Source: Pseudomonas sp. Ant30-3 (GTDB lineage Bacteria > Pseudomonadota > Gammaproteobacteria > Pseudomonadales > Pseudomonadaceae). Taken from it: a stretch of 64,000 bases of DNA. The translations under genes and the position numbers were made by a program. Positions 44,133-54,355 of this stretch are shown here, piece by piece (position 1 is the first letter of the stretch; each line of letters begins with the position of its first letter). The stretch covers positions 62,001 through 126,000 of the forward strand of contig NZ_JMCL01000025.1 of NCBI RefSeq assembly GCF_000690905.1, written 5' to 3'. The notes beneath the pieces were generated by a model. It worked only from the letters and a program-made list of their open reading frames with translations. It was not told where the DNA came from and did not search any database.

Positions 44133-45446
44133 TTATACCGCGTCCCGTGGCAGCATTAACCCAAGCGGCAACCGTACCCGCGCTTCCAGGCCGCCGCCGG
44201 CGCGGTTGCGCAGTTCGACATTGCCGCCATGCATTGACGCAATCCGTTTCACGATCGCCAGGCCCAACCCGGTCCCCTTGCCACCTCGGGCACGGTCACC
44301 CCGGGTAAAGGGATTGAAAATCGCCTCAAGCTCTGACGGATCAATCCCCGCCCCGCGATCCATCACGCTCAGTACCACATACGGTGCGTTGACATCGCCA
44401 GACACATACGCGGCCACTTCAACCCCGGTGCCGGCATGATTCAAGGCATTGCCGATCAGGTTGTTCAGCAGCCGTTTCATCGACACCCGGCGCAGGGGGA
44501 ATGGCTGAATCGGCTCGAGGCGTAACTGCACTTTTTGTTCATTCTGGTTATACGGCGCAGCCACTTCGCGCACAAGTTCGGTCAGATCGACCTCTTCCAC
44601 GGACTCGTCGCGACCATCGCGAATAAACGCCAGGAACTGGTCGAGTATCGCGTCCATGTCCTCGATGTCGCGAACCATGTCGTCTGTCAGATCGCTGTGG
44701 TCACCCATCAGTTCCAGGGACAGACGCAACCGCGTGAGCGGTGTGCGCAGATCGTGAGACACCCCGGCCAGCATCAACTCACGCTCACGGCCGGCCTGCT
44801 CGACGTCTTCGGCCATCTGGTTGAAGGCGCGATAAACCTCGGTCATTTCGCTGGGCGTATCGCTGATCGGCAGGCGCACGCTACGGCCCTGACCAAGCTG
44901 CCTGGCCGCATAGACCAAGCGCTTCAAAGGCTGGTTGAGCTGACTGACGAAGATCCAGGCGGAGGCGGTCGACAGCAAGCCGATGGCGAGAAACCAGCCG
45001 AGCACGTTCCATATTTTCTGGCCACGCAGAGGGTGCGGATACAGCGGCACCTTCAGCCAGCCATCGCCCAGGCTTGGCGCGCGAACCCATAGCGCCGGCG
45101 GCGAATGCATGCGCAGGCGCACTTCAGTGTCGGCGCCCAACTCGGCCTGCATCTGTCGCTGATAGATTTCGCTATACGGCCAATGCTGCTCGCCTGCAGG
45201 TACACCTGTGCCGACCACGCGAATCAGCGTTGCGGCTTCGGCAATCTTGTCGCGGTTGTTTTCATCGGCGGCCCAGTAGGCGCGCAGCGTCAGGGCGACG
45301 CCGTGGCTGTATTGGCGGTCCACCAGCACATCTTCGTTCATCAACAGATAAACCAGGGTCAACGCCTTGGAGAACAGGACGACGATGAGCACCAGCCACA
45401 AGGTGCGGGAGAAAAAACTCTGGGGGAACCAAACGGGGGTTTTCAT
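44133..45446 (-). CDS. envZ: EnvZ-type osmosensor histidine kinase
   Basis: The 437-residue inner-membrane kinase has a first helix at about 14-36 and a periplasmic loop to about 150. A second helix follows at about 150-168, then a HAMP domain, the H-box AGVSHDLRTPLTRLRLSLE, and ATP-binding boxes NLIGNALNH, DRGAGI and GKGTGLGLAI. It matches EnvZ (AmgS in P. aeruginosa, tied to aminoglycoside resistance and envelope stress). It follows ompR on the minus strand, separated by a 102-base repeat-containing gap. Confidence 0.93.
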   Translation of the reverse strand: MKTPVWFPQSFFSRTLWLVLIVVLFSKALTLVYLLMNEDVLVDRQYSHGVALTLRAYWAADENNRDKIAEAATLIRVVGTGVPAGEQHWPYSEIYQRQMQAELGADTEVRLRMHSPPALWVRAPSLGDGWLKVPLYPHPLRGQKIWNVLGWFLAIGLLSTASAWIFVSQLNQPLKRLVYAARQLGQGRSVRLPISDTPSEMTEVYRAFNQMAEDVEQAGRERELMLAGVSHDLRTPLTRLRLSLELMGDHSDLTDDMVRDIEDMDAILDQFLAFIRDGRDESVEEVDLTELVREVAAPYNQNEQKVQLRLEPIQPFPLRRVSMKRLLNNLIGNALNHAGTGVEVAAYVSGDVNAPYVVLSVMDRGAGIDPSELEAIFNPFTRGDRARGGKGTGLGLAIVKRIASMHGGNVELRNRAGGGLEARVRLPLGLMLPRDAV

Positions 45447-45463
45447 GAATAACCGTTACACAC

Positions 45464-45540
45464 TTGCAGGAGCGAGCGATGCTCGCACATTGCGGATCGC
45501 GAGTCTGCGGACATGGAAGTCCGCACACCCGCTCCTACAA
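45464..45540. repeat. REP-like inverted repeat between ompR and envZ
   Basis: The outer arms TTGCAGGAGCG and CGCTCCTACAA enclose a second stem-like pair around 45492-45524 (TGCGGA / TCCGCA). It sits between two co-oriented genes and may reduce readthrough from ompR to envZ. Confidence 0.6.
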
Positions 45541-45548
45541 ATCGCCGA

Positions 45549-46289
45549 TCACTTGGTGGCGGCGCCATCAGGGACGAACACGTAACCCACGCCCCAGACA
45601 GTCTGGATGTAGCGCGGCTTGGAAGGATCCGGTTCGATCATCCGGCGCAGACGGGAAATCTGCACGTCGATGGAGCGCTCCAGGGCATCCCACTCGCGAC
45701 CACGGGCCAGGTTCATCAGTTTGTCGCGGGTCAACGGCTGACGCGCATTCATCACCAACGCCTTGAGCACGGCAAACTCGCCGGTGGTGAGCATGTGTAC
45801 TTCGTCACCGCGCTTGAGTTCGCGGGTCGCCAGCGACAGCTCGTAATCACCAAAGGTCACGCTTTCATCTTCGCTGCCTGGCGCGCCCGGCACCGGCGCC
45901 GACTGACGACGCAGGACTGCTTTGACGCGCGCCATCAGCTCGTCCGGGTTGAACGGCTTGGCCAGGTAATCGTCGGCACCCAGTTCCAGGCCCTTGATAC
46001 GGCTCAGCTCATCACCCTTGGCGGTGAGCATGATGATCGGAATCTGGTTGTTCGCGCCGCGCAGACGGCGGCAGGCGGTCAGACCGTCTTCGCCGGGCAG
46101 CATCAGGTCGAGGACGACCAGGTTGAACACTTCACGCGCCAGCAGGCGATCCATTTGTTCCGTGTTCGGGACGGCGCGGGCGCGATAGCCCTTGCTGACG
46201 AAAAAGCGTTCCAGCAGGCTGCTAAGCCCTGGATCGTCGTCAACGATGAGAATTTTTTCGCCTTCAGCAATGTTTGCAGTGCTGCTCAT
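45549..46289 (-). CDS. ompR: OmpR-type response regulator
   Basis: The 246-residue regulator has a receiver domain (phospho-Asp in LVVLDLMLPGEDGL, Lys in DDYLAKPFNPDEL) and a winged-helix DNA-binding domain ending RYIQTVWGVGYVFVPDG. It is the partner of EnvZ (AmgR in P. aeruginosa). The ATG at 46289 has a clear AAGGAG site. Confidence 0.95.
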   Translation of the reverse strand: MSSTANIAEGEKILIVDDDPGLSSLLERFFVSKGYRARAVPNTEQMDRLLAREVFNLVVLDLMLPGEDGLTACRRLRGANNQIPIIMLTAKGDELSRIKGLELGADDYLAKPFNPDELMARVKAVLRRQSAPVPGAPGSEDESVTFGDYELSLATRELKRGDEVHMLTTGEFAVLKALVMNARQPLTRDKLMNLARGREWDALERSIDVQISRLRRMIEPDPSKPRYIQTVWGVGYVFVPDGAATK

Positions 46290-46648
46290 TAGATGCTCCT
46301 TTGATCTCGGCGCGCATTATGGCGTAGCTGCCGTTATACGCACCGTGTGCATTGTTAGCAGATTTTTCCTCGATCGCCAGGAAACCCGGCATTGTGCCTA
46401 CAGCCTGTGATGCCCCCGAATGACATAACGCTGGTTATAATGCGCGGCCTTTTGTGTCAGGCAACGTCTGATTTCTGCTGCGGCCGCCGCTTTTATTTCC
46501 ACGGTGCCGGCAGTAAATGTTCGATTTCACGGGTCAACGGGATGCCTGTTGATTCAGGTAGCGGCGCCGGCCAGGCCGCTCAACCAGACTCGCCGGGCCT
46601 TTATCCCTGTGCCCGCGAGCCTGCTTTCACAATTTGTCAGGTGGTTTT
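46290..46648. other. Divergent leader between ompR and tex
   Basis: The 359 bases contain no gene I can support. A consensus -10 TATAAT at 46436-46441, preceded by TGGT, points rightwards to tex and would give a leader of about 200 bases; no good -35 is seen. Confidence 0.5.
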
Positions 46649-48973
46649 ATGGACAGCATCAACAGCCGCATCGCCGAGGAACTCGGCGTACGCCCACAAC
46701 AGGTCGAAGCGGCCGTCGCGCTACTCGATGAAGGCTCTACCGTTCCCTTCATCGCCCGTTACCGGAAGGAAGTGACCGGCAGCCTCGATGACATCCAGTT
46801 GCGTCATCTGGAAGAGCGCCTGCGCTATCTGCGAGAACTCGACGAACGGCGCATCAGCATCCTCGCCAGCATCAATGAGCAAGGCAAGCTGACCCCGCAA
46901 CTCGAGCGCGACATCAAGCTCGCCGACACTAAAACCCGCCTTGAAGACTTGTACCTGCCGTACAAACAGAAGCGCCGCACCAAGGGCCAGATCGCTCTTG
47001 AAGCCGGCCTCGGCGACCTGGCGGATGGCCTGTTCAACGACCCGACCCTGAGCCCGGAAACCGAAGCTGCGCGCTTCGTCAACGCCGAGAAAGCCGTGGC
47101 CGATGTGAAGGCCGCCCTCGAAGGCGCCAAATACATCCTCATGGAGCGTTTCGCCGAAGACGCGGGCCTGCTCGACAAATTGCGCAGCTATTTGAAGCAA
47201 GAAGCCACTTTGAGTGCCCGCGTGATTGCCGGCAAGGAAGAGGAAGGCGCCAAATTCCGCGACTATTTCGAACACGACGAACCGCTGAAAAGCATGCCGT
47301 CGCACCGCGCGCTGGCGATCTTCCGGGGTCGCAACGAAGGCATTCTGAGTTCCGCTCTGAAAATCGGAGATGAATTGCCCGGCACTATGCACCCGTGCGA
47401 AGGCATGATCGGTCAGCAGTTCGGCATTCAGAACCAGAACCGCGCCGCCGACAAATGGCTGGGCGAAGTAGTGCGCTGGACCTGGAAGGTCAAACTTTAC
47501 ACGCACCTTGAAACCGACCTGCTCGGCGAACTGCGCGATGGCGCGGAAACCGAAGCGATCAACGTGTTCGCGCACAACCTGCACGACCTGTTGCTGTCGG
47601 CGCCGGCCGGCCCGCGCGCCACACTGGGCCTCGACCCGGGCCTGCGCACCGGCTGCAAGGTGGCGGTGGTCGATTCCACCGGCAAGTTGCTCGATCACGC
47701 CACAGTTTACCCGCACGTGCCGCACAACAAGTGGGACCAGACCCTCGCGATTCTGGCCGCTCTGTGCGCCAAGCACGCGGTGGACCTGATTGCGATCGGC
47801 AACGGTACCGCTAGCCGCGAAACCGACAAGCTTGCTGCTGAGCTGATCAAAAAGTACCCGGCGATGAAGATGACCAAAGTCATGGTCTCGGAGGCCGGCG
47901 CGTCGGTTTACTCGGCGTCGGAACTGGCGTCCAAGGAATTTCCGGACCTGGACGTGTCGATTCGTGGCGCGGTGTCGATTGCCCGTCGCTTGCAGGATCC
48001 ACTCGCTGAGTTGGTGAAAATCGATCCGAAATCCATCGGTGTCGGCCAATATCAGCACGACGTCTCGCAGCTGAAACTGGCGCGCGGCCTTGACGCCGTG
48101 GTCGAGGATTGCGTGAACGCCGTCGGCGTCGATGTGAACACCGCCTCGGTGGCGCTGCTGGCGCGGATCTCCGGCCTCAACGCGACGCTGGCGCAGAACA
48201 TCGTCAGCCACCGCGACGAACACGGCGCGTTCAAAACCCGTGCGGCGTTGAAAAAAGTTGCGCGTCTGGGCGAAAAAACCTTCGAACAGGCCGCAGGTTT
48301 CCTGCGCGTCATGAACGGCGACAATCCGCTGGATTCGTCGGCGGTTCACCCGGAAGCCTATCCGCTGGTACAGCGCATTGCCGCTGAAACCGATCGTGAC
48401 ATTCGCTCGCTGATCGGCGACGCCGCGTTCCTCAAGCGCCTCGATCCGAAGAAGTACACCGACGAAACCTTCGGCCTGCCGACGGTTACCGACATCCTGC
48501 AAGAGCTGGAAAAACCCGGTCGCGATCCGCGTCCCGAATTCAAGACTGCCGCGTTCCAGGAAGGCGTCGAAGAGCTCAAGGACCTGCAGCCGGGGATGAT
48601 CCTCGAAGGCGTGGTGACCAACGTGACCAACTTCGGCGCATTCGTTGATATCGGCGTGCATCAGGACGGTTTGGTGCACATCTCCGCGCTTTCGGAGAAG
48701 TTTATCAAGGACCCTCGTGAAGCGGTGAAAGCCGGTGACGTGGTGAAAGTGAAGGTCATGGAAGTCGACATTCCGCGTAAACGCGTGGGCCTGTCGATGC
48801 GCATGAGCGACACGCCGGGGGAGAAAATCGACGGTGCCCGTGGTGCGCGTCCCGGGTCGGCGCCACGCCAGTCCCAGAACACCGCACCGCGCAAGGAGAC
48901 CGCCACTGCGGCGCCGGCCAATAACGCCATGGCTTCGCTGTTCGCCAACGCCAAACAGTTGAAGAAACGTTGA
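46649..48973 (+). CDS. tex: Tex RNA-binding transcription accessory protein
   Basis: The 774-residue protein has all Tex parts. The N-terminal helical domain begins [30 protein letters not shown] YqgF/RuvX-like nuclease fold follows ([18 protein letters not shown], about 325-450), then helix-hairpin-helix motifs ([21 protein letters not shown]) and a C-terminal S1 domain (about 645-715, [31 protein letters not shown]). A low-complexity tail ends it. Tex binds nucleic acid and affects expression of stress and toxin genes. The ATG at 46649 has AGGTGG. Confidence 0.96.
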   Translation: MDSINSRIAEELGVRPQQVEAAVALLDEGSTVPFIARYRKEVTGSLDDIQLRHLEERLRYLRELDERRISILASINEQGKLTPQLERDIKLADTKTRLEDLYLPYKQKRRTKGQIALEAGLGDLADGLFNDPTLSPETEAARFVNAEKAVADVKAALEGAKYILMERFAEDAGLLDKLRSYLKQEATLSARVIAGKEEEGAKFRDYFEHDEPLKSMPSHRALAIFRGRNEGILSSALKIGDELPGTMHPCEGMIGQQFGIQNQNRAADKWLGEVVRWTWKVKLYTHLETDLLGELRDGAETEAINVFAHNLHDLLLSAPAGPRATLGLDPGLRTGCKVAVVDSTGKLLDHATVYPHVPHNKWDQTLAILAALCAKHAVDLIAIGNGTASRETDKLAAELIKKYPAMKMTKVMVSEAGASVYSASELASKEFPDLDVSIRGAVSIARRLQDPLAELVKIDPKSIGVGQYQHDVSQLKLARGLDAVVEDCVNAVGVDVNTASVALLARISGLNATLAQNIVSHRDEHGAFKTRAALKKVARLGEKTFEQAAGFLRVMNGDNPLDSSAVHPEAYPLVQRIAAETDRDIRSLIGDAAFLKRLDPKKYTDETFGLPTVTDILQELEKPGRDPRPEFKTAAFQEGVEELKDLQPGMILEGVVTNVTNFGAFVDIGVHQDGLVHISALSEKFIKDPREAVKAGDVVKVKVMEVDIPRKRVGLSMRMSDTPGEKIDGARGARPGSAPRQSQNTAPRKETATAAPANNAMASLFANAKQLKKR

Positions 48974-49356
48974 TGGACATTCCTGCCGGCCTGACCGAAA
49001 GCGCGTATTTCAAGCTACTGGGCTGTCGCTTGCACAGCCTGGATACCGGGGTGGCGCAAGTCGCCCTGGCGTTGGCGCCTGAACTGCGCAATCGCGGCGG
49101 CAAGCTGCACGGCGGGGCATTGTTCAGTCTGGTGGACATCGCCATGGGGTTGGCCTGTTCCAGCTCCCACGGCTTTGACCAGCAGAGTGCGACCATCGAA
49201 TGCAAGATCAACTATATTCGCGCCGTTTCAGACGGTGAAGTGATGTGCACGGCGCGGGTGATTCACCCGGGTCGGCGCACGCTGGTGGTCGAAGCCGAGG
49301 TGATGCAGGGCGAAAAACTTGTCGCAAAAGCACAAGGCACGTTCGCAGTCCTATAG
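48973..49356 (+). CDS. PaaI-type hotdog thioesterase
   Basis: The 127-residue protein has the PaaI-like signature NRGGKLHGGALFSLVDIAMGLACSSS (about 38-63), with the catalytic HGG and Asp. It would hydrolyse acyl-CoA thioesters. The ATG overlaps the tex stop (TGATG), so it is coupled to tex; a TTG one codon upstream is also possible. Confidence 0.9.
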   Translation: MDIPAGLTESAYFKLLGCRLHSLDTGVAQVALALAPELRNRGGKLHGGALFSLVDIAMGLACSSSHGFDQQSATIECKINYIRAVSDGEVMCTARVIHPGRRTLVVEAEVMQGEKLVAKAQGTFAVL

Positions 49357-49427
49357 CGAGATGCCATGGATTTGGGTTAATTTCAGCGCTGTGGCCACAT
49401 CGCCGAGATTGCCTGTGTGAAGTGACT

Positions 49428-49538
49428 GTGGTGAGGGGGCTCGCCCCCGTTCGAGTGCGTAGCACTCGCAAGATTTTAGGGATCACCAGAGATTTTGGGG
49501 CTGCTCCGCGGCCCAACGGGGGCAAGCCCCCTCGCCAC
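49428..49538. repeat. REPIN-like inverted repeat, GGGGGC type
   Basis: The arms 49428-49451 (GTGGTGAGGGGGCTCGCCCC...) and 49515-49538 are near-complementary and enclose 63 bases that contain a second small palindrome (CGAGTGC/GCACTCG at 49452-49468). It lies in the 310-base gap before gshA. No gene is present there. Confidence 0.85.
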
Positions 49539-49666
49539 AGGTCGCTCCTGCAGGGCTTGCGGTGGTCAGTGCAAAAACCAGGCGAAAACGCCAGTTTTAA
49601 CTTCACCCTTGTAGACCGTCTTGCCCACCCCCATATTGGGGCGACTGACGCGTGAAGGAATCCAAC

Positions 49667-51250
49667 TTGAGCGAACTTCTCAACCGCCGCCTGGCTCTGC
49701 TCGGCGAGCGCGCTAACCTCTCTCTGCTCGAGCAGTGTCTTCACGGTATCGAACGTGAATGCCTGCGCGTAACCGGCGAAGGTCGCCTGGCGCAAACGCC
49801 GCACCCGGAAGAATTGGGTTCCGCGCTGACCAACGAACAAATCACCACCGACTATTCCGAGTCGCTGCTGGAGTTCATCACGCCTGCCCTGCCCGACCCG
49901 GCAGACACGCTGGCGAGCCTGGACAAGATTCACCGCTTTGCCTACAGCAAGCTCGGCACCGAGTACCTGTGGAGTCCATCGATGCCGTGTCCGTTGCCGG
50001 CCGAGGCGGACATCCCGATCGCCTATTACGGCACCTCCAACATCGGTCAGCTCAAGTATGTGTATCGCAAGGGCCTGGCCCTGCGCTACGGCAAGACCAT
50101 GCAATGCATCGCCGGCATTCACTACAACTTTTCCCTGCCGGAAAAGCTCTGGCCGCTGCTCAAAGAATCCGAAGGGTTCGTTGGTACCGACCGCGATTAT
50201 CAGTCGTCGGCCTACATCGCGCTGATCCGTAATTTCCGTCGTTATAGCTGGCTGCTGATGTACCTGTTCGGTGCGTCACCAGCGCTGGACGCAGGTTTCC
50301 TGCGCGGCCGTTCGCATCAGTTGGAACAACTGGACCCGGACACCTTGTATCTGCCCTACGCAACCAGTTTGCGCATGAGCGATCTGGGTTACCAGAGCAA
50401 CGCCCAGGCCGGTTTGACGCCGTGCTACAACGATCTCACCAGTTACACCGACAGCCTGCGTAAAGCCGTGGCCACGCCGTATGCACCGTACGTTGAAATC
50501 GGTACGCATCAGGACGGTGAGTGGGTTCAGCTCAACACCAACATCCTGCAAATCGAAAACGAGTACTACTCCAACATTCGCCCCAAGCGCGTGACCTACA
50601 CCGGCGAGCGGCCCATTCAGGCGTTGGTCTCTCGTGGCATTCAGTACGTCGAAGTGCGTTGCCTGGACATCAACCCGTTCCTGCCGATGGGCATTGACCT
50701 CACCGAGTCGCGATTCCTCGATGCATTTCTGTTGTACTGCGCGTTCAATGACAGCCCGCTGCTGACCAACGATTCCTGCAGCAACGCGACCTCGAACTTC
50801 CTCAGCGTGGTCAAGGAAGGTCGCCGTCCGGGCCTGCAATTGCAGCGCGACGGTCAGCCGGTCGACTTGAAGGAGTGGGCAGCAGAACTGCTGGAGCAAA
50901 TCGCCCCGCTGGCGGCATTGCTGGATCAGAGCCATGGCGGCGAGAATCATAGCCAGGCGCTCGATGCACAATTGGCCAAGGTCAAGGATCCCTCGCTGAC
51001 GCCTTCCGCTCAGGTATTGGCGGCGATGGCGGAGCACAAGGAAAGCTTCAGCCAGTTCTCCCTGCGTCAGAGCCAGGCGCATGCCGAGTTCTTCCGCAGC
51101 GAGCCGTTGAGTGGCGAAGACCAGGCGAACTTTGAAGAGCGGGCGCGTGCGTCGCTGGTTGAGCAAGTGGAGATTGAGCGCAACGAAGTGGGTGATTTCG
51201 ATGTGTTTGTCGGGTCGTACCAGGCGAGTATTCTGGCGATCAGTAACTAG
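49667..51250 (+). CDS. gshA: Glutamate-cysteine ligase
   Basis: GshA makes gamma-glutamylcysteine, the first step of glutathione synthesis. The 527-residue protein shows [11 protein letters not shown] (metal-binding Glu), [39 protein letters not shown], and [13 protein letters not shown] choose TTG at 49667, which has GAAGGAA upstream and gives the start [13 protein letters not shown] typical of Pseudomonas homologues; a GTG five codons earlier is the alternative. Confidence 0.95.
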   Translation: MSELLNRRLALLGERANLSLLEQCLHGIERECLRVTGEGRLAQTPHPEELGSALTNEQITTDYSESLLEFITPALPDPADTLASLDKIHRFAYSKLGTEYLWSPSMPCPLPAEADIPIAYYGTSNIGQLKYVYRKGLALRYGKTMQCIAGIHYNFSLPEKLWPLLKESEGFVGTDRDYQSSAYIALIRNFRRYSWLLMYLFGASPALDAGFLRGRSHQLEQLDPDTLYLPYATSLRMSDLGYQSNAQAGLTPCYNDLTSYTDSLRKAVATPYAPYVEIGTHQDGEWVQLNTNILQIENEYYSNIRPKRVTYTGERPIQALVSRGIQYVEVRCLDINPFLPMGIDLTESRFLDAFLLYCAFNDSPLLTNDSCSNATSNFLSVVKEGRRPGLQLQRDGQPVDLKEWAAELLEQIAPLAALLDQSHGGENHSQALDAQLAKVKDPSLTPSAQVLAAMAEHKESFSQFSLRQSQAHAEFFRSEPLSGEDQANFEERARASLVEQVEIERNEVGDFDVFVGSYQASILAISN

Positions 51251-51273
51251 CGTTGGCGGGCCTGCGGACGTTA

Positions 51274-51361
51274 ATCGCCAGCAAGCCTGCCCTTACAGAT
51301 TCGGGGATGACGCAAGCTCCCCGTGTTACACAAAACCTGTAGGAGACGGCTTGCTGGCGAT
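51274..51361. repeat. REPIN-like inverted repeat
   Basis: The arm ATCGCCAGCAAGC (51274-51286) recurs as GCTTGCTGGCGAT (51349-51361), with further partial pairing of TACAG and CTGTA inside. It lies between the convergent gshA and aldo/keto reductase genes. Confidence 0.8.
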
Positions 51362-51387
51362 GCGGTCCGCTGGACTGTCTGAAAACG

Positions 51388-52425
51388 CTATTCAGCCGTC
51401 GACGGTTTCTCCCACAGATTAATCCCGCCTTCCTGGGCAAACCGGTCAATCTCTGCCAGCTCCTCAGGGCTAAAGCTCAGATTCTTCAACGCGCCGACGT
51501 TTTCGATAATCTGCTCGGGCCGGCTCGCGCCGATCAGTGCCGACGTGACGCGCGGATCACGCAGCGTCCACGCCAGCGCCAATTGCGCCAGGCTTTGCCC
51601 GCGCCGCTTGGCGATCTCGTTCAACGCACGCACATGTTCAATGTTGGCCTCGGACAAATGCGCAGCCTGCAGAGAACCACCCCCAGGGCGATTTACCCGC
51701 GCATCCGCCGGCACACCATTGAGGTATTTGTCGGTCAACAAACCTTGAGCCAGCGGCGTGAAGGCGATCACGCCGGTGCCGAGCTCTTCAGTCGTATCCA
51801 GCAAATCCTTCTCAACCCAACGATTGAGCAGGTTGTACGCCGGCTGGTGAATCAGCAACGGCACTTTCCACTCTTTCAACAACGCGGCCATTTCTCGGGT
51901 TTTCACGCCGGAATAGGACGAGATGCCGATGTACAACGCCTTGCCCTGCTGCACAGCGGTGGCCAGTGCGCTGGCGGTTTCTTCCAGTGGCGTGTCGGGG
52001 TCGAAGCGGTGCGAGTAGAAAATATCCACGTAGTCCAGGCCCAGACGCTGCAGGCTCTGGTCGAGGCTGGCCAGCACGTACTTGCGCGATCCGCCGCCCT
52101 GGCCGTAAGGACCGGGCCACATGTCCCAACCGGCCTTGCTGGAGATGATCAGTTCGTCACGATACTGCTTGAAGTCTTCGCGCAGCAAACGGCCGAAGTT
52201 GATCTCGGCGCTACCGTACGGCGGGCCATAGTTGTTGGCGAGGTCAAAATGGTTGATGCCCAGATCGAACGCGGTGCGCAGCAGCGAGCGCTGGGTGTCG
52301 ATCGGCGTGCTGTCGCCGAAGTTGTGCCACAGGCCCAGCGACAGTGCCGGCAGCACCAGACCGCTGCGACCGACGCGGCGGTAAGGAATGGAGTCGTAGC
52401 GGTTCTCGGCAGCGGTGTAGGTCAT
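51388..52425 (-). CDS. mgrA: Aldo/keto reductase, L-glyceraldehyde-3-phosphate reductase type
   Basis: The 345-residue protein is an NADPH-dependent (beta/alpha)8 aldo/keto reductase. The catalytic set is D in GINHFDLANNYGPPYGSAE (Tyr in the same loop), K in LIISSKAGWDMWPGPYG, and H in DYVDIFYSHRFDPDTP. The GPYGQGGGSRKY segment is typical of YghZ/MgrA enzymes that reduce methylglyoxal and L-glyceraldehyde 3-phosphate. The ATG at 52425 has AGAGGA. Confidence 0.88.
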   Translation of the reverse strand: MTYTAAENRYDSIPYRRVGRSGLVLPALSLGLWHNFGDSTPIDTQRSLLRTAFDLGINHFDLANNYGPPYGSAEINFGRLLREDFKQYRDELIISSKAGWDMWPGPYGQGGGSRKYVLASLDQSLQRLGLDYVDIFYSHRFDPDTPLEETASALATAVQQGKALYIGISSYSGVKTREMAALLKEWKVPLLIHQPAYNLLNRWVEKDLLDTTEELGTGVIAFTPLAQGLLTDKYLNGVPADARVNRPGGGSLQAAHLSEANIEHVRALNEIAKRRGQSLAQLALAWTLRDPRVTSALIGASRPEQIIENVGALKNLSFSPEELAEIDRFAQEGGINLWEKPSTAE

Positions 52426-52476
52426 CGAATCCTCTCTTGTGAGTCTTATCTGAAACTTGAAGGTCGTGCCGACCTT

Positions 52477-52500
52477 ATCGCGAGCAGGCTCGCTCCTGCA
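52477..52500. repeat. Solo REP half-site
   Basis: ATCGCGAGCAGGCTCGCTCC with four further bases matches one arm of the repeat at 54232-54313. No second arm is found nearby. Confidence 0.7.
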
Positions 52501-52509
52501 GGATATGCG

Positions 52510-52911
52510 TCAGGCCGACAACTCGCGCAAGGCCGCGGCGGCCAAAAAGCCGGATCTTGAGGTGTAGCGTTGATCCCGTCTGACAGTCTGATCTATGCGC
52601 TCCAGCAACTGCTCAGGCAGTGTCGCGTTGAAGCGCACCGATTTGCCGAAGTAAGGTGTGATGTCGAAATCTACAACACCCCAGACACCACCTGAGTAAT
52701 CCGGATTATCGAGGTGAGCATCAATTTCACGCACTTGCGGCAGTGGCTCGCCATCCGCGACCAGACCTTCATAGTGAAGAGACAGCGCTTCTTTGACATT
52801 TTCAAATGCTTGCGCGACGGTACTGCCTGCGGAGAAGCAACCCGGTACATCCGGGATAATCACTCCATATTCAGAGTCGGCATCCTTATGCAGAACGACC
52901 GGAAATTTCAT
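52510..52911 (-). CDS. hicB: HicB-family antitoxin
   Basis: The 133-residue antitoxin has the HicB partial RNase-H-like fold (MKFPVVLHKDADSEYGVIIPDVPGCFSAGSTVAQAFENVKEAL). The C-terminal ribbon-helix-helix DNA-binding segment reads VRFNATLPEQLLERIDQTVR and TSRSGFLAAAALREL (about 93-132). It neutralises HicA and represses the operon. It follows hicA by 58 bases on the same strand, the usual gene order. Confidence 0.92.
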   Translation of the reverse strand: MKFPVVLHKDADSEYGVIIPDVPGCFSAGSTVAQAFENVKEALSLHYEGLVADGEPLPQVREIDAHLDNPDYSGGVWGVVDFDITPYFGKSVRFNATLPEQLLERIDQTVRRDQRYTSRSGFLAAAALRELSA

Positions 52912-52969
52912 TTCGGAGCATCCTTCCTGTGATGTGGCCTTCTAAAGAACCCTTTGGTAGTGTGAGGTC

Positions 52970-53152
52970 TCATTTCAAACCTGCCTGCTTCAATATGCTG
53001 TTGATCGTCCCTTTCGGAAGGTCGGCATCGGGGTGCTTAATCGTTACCCGACCCGTCTTGCAATGATGTTTGTATTGGTGGTGGCTACCCTTCACCGCTA
53101 CCAGATACCAACCATCGTCCTCGATCATCCTGATCATCTCCCGACTTCGCAT
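52970..53152 (-). CDS. hicA: HicA mRNA interferase toxin
   Basis: The 60-residue toxin has the double-stranded-RNA-binding-like HicA fold. It begins MRSREMIRMIEDDGWYLVAVKGSH and has the catalytic His24 in KGSHHQYKH and the end VTIKHPDADLPKGTINSILKQAGL. HicA cuts mRNA when not bound by HicB. I start at the ATG at 53152 because GAGGA lies upstream; the frame is open further. Confidence 0.92.
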   Translation of the reverse strand: MRSREMIRMIEDDGWYLVAVKGSHHQYKHHCKTGRVTIKHPDADLPKGTINSILKQAGLK

Positions 53153-53208
53153 AATCCTCGTCCCAGTGGCCAGCAATCTGCTGAGCACCTTACGCGAAGT
53201 AGTCGCGT

Positions 53209-53236
53209 TCTATACACACCATACACACACTGTTAA
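53209..53236 (-). promoter_or_regulatory. Candidate hicAB promoter
   Basis: On the minus strand TTAACA (53231-53236) and TATAGA (53209-53214) are spaced by 16 bases. The spacer carries two direct ATACACAC units (plus strand 53212-53228), which could be sites for HicB autorepression. Confidence 0.55.
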
Positions 53237-53440
53237 ATATTAGCGTAAAGCCATCGCATTGCATTTTTCCGGGACCGGCGGCGGCTGCATTCTCTCTGCA
53301 TAAGCATCGCTTTTGCTTGCTTTCAGATTGTGCAGATGCTCAATTTTTAAGCATTCCAGGAGGCCAGCATCTGTATCGACCGCATTAAACATGTGACTCT
53401 GATTCCACCGCCTGACCATAACCTCCAAGGAGTCACCGTC

Positions 53441-54181
53441 ATGACAAACCGGATTTCGAAAGTCGCTCTCGTCACCGGCGCTTCTCGCGGCATCGGTGCT
53501 GTAATCGCCAGGCAACTGGCCAGCGACGGTTTCTCCGTCGCCATCAATTACGCCAGCAGTGCGACCGAGGCAGCTCGATTGGCGGTTGAGCTGCAGAAGG
53601 CGGGACATCAAGCCATCGCGGTCAAGGCTGACGTGGCCAGCGCGGAAGATGTGCGGCGAATGTTCGATGAAATCGAAGCGCAACTGGGCAAGGTCGACGT
53701 ACTGGTGAACAACGCTGGCATTCTTAAAGTCATGCCGCTGGCGCAACACAGCGACGAGCTGTTCGATCAGACCTTCAATATCCATGCACGGGGCACTTTC
53801 AACACGATGCGTGAAGCGGCCACTCGCCTGAACGACGGCGGCCGGATCATCAATTTTTCCAGCAGCACGGTGGGTTTGAATCTGCCAGGTTACGCGGTGT
53901 ACATCGCCAGCAAGGCTGCGGTTGAATCGCTGACGCAGGTGTTCGCCAAGGAGATGCGCGGGCGCAACATCACCGTTAACGCAGTGGCACCGGGGCCGGT
54001 GGCGACTGAGCTGTTTCTGCACGGCAAAAGTGAGGAGCATATCCAGAACTTCGCCAGGATGCCGCCACTGGAGCGTTTGGGTCAGCCGGAGGATATTGCG
54101 CGAGTGGTGTCGTTTCTGGCGGGACCGGATTCGGAATGGATCAACGGGCAGATTCTGCGGGCGAATGGGGGGTTGGTTTAA
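53441..54181 (+). CDS. Short-chain dehydrogenase/reductase
   Basis: A classical 246-residue SDR with TGASRGIGAVIARQL (about 12-26), NNAG, the Ser in INFSSSTVG, YIASK (Tyr/Lys catalytic pair, about 150-154), and the end GPDSEWINGQILRANGG. The sequence type is close to 3-oxoacyl-reductase-like enzymes that act on small carbonyls. The ATG at 53441 has AAGGAG. No neighbour suggests a pathway. Confidence 0.9.
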   Translation: MTNRISKVALVTGASRGIGAVIARQLASDGFSVAINYASSATEAARLAVELQKAGHQAIAVKADVASAEDVRRMFDEIEAQLGKVDVLVNNAGILKVMPLAQHSDELFDQTFNIHARGTFNTMREAATRLNDGGRIINFSSSTVGLNLPGYAVYIASKAAVESLTQVFAKEMRGRNITVNAVAPGPVATELFLHGKSEEHIQNFARMPPLERLGQPEDIARVVSFLAGPDSEWINGQILRANGGLV

Positions 54182-54231
54182 GGATAGCGGTGACTATGCT
54201 CAATAAGCAGCAAGGACACCGAGGTGACCCT

Positions 54232-54313
54232 ATCGCGAGCAGGCTCGCTCCCACAAATGACCGAGCTCTCATCCAGCAAGGCGGTTGGATGTGGGAGCGA
54301 GCCTGCTCGCGAT
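54232..54313. repeat. REPIN: paired REP elements
   Basis: The arms ATCGCGAGCAGGCTCGCTCC... (54232-54256) and its complement (54290-54313) enclose 33 bases. This is the classical Pseudomonas REP doublet, and each arm is itself partly palindromic. Confidence 0.88.
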
Positions 54314-54355
54314 GGCTGCCTCAAAAGCAATGCATACCGGACGGGTAGACTCACT

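Noticed and set aside
46721..48679. 652-residue minus-strand reading frame opposite tex
   Set aside because: Antisense shadow; the tex product has full domain structure on the plus strand.
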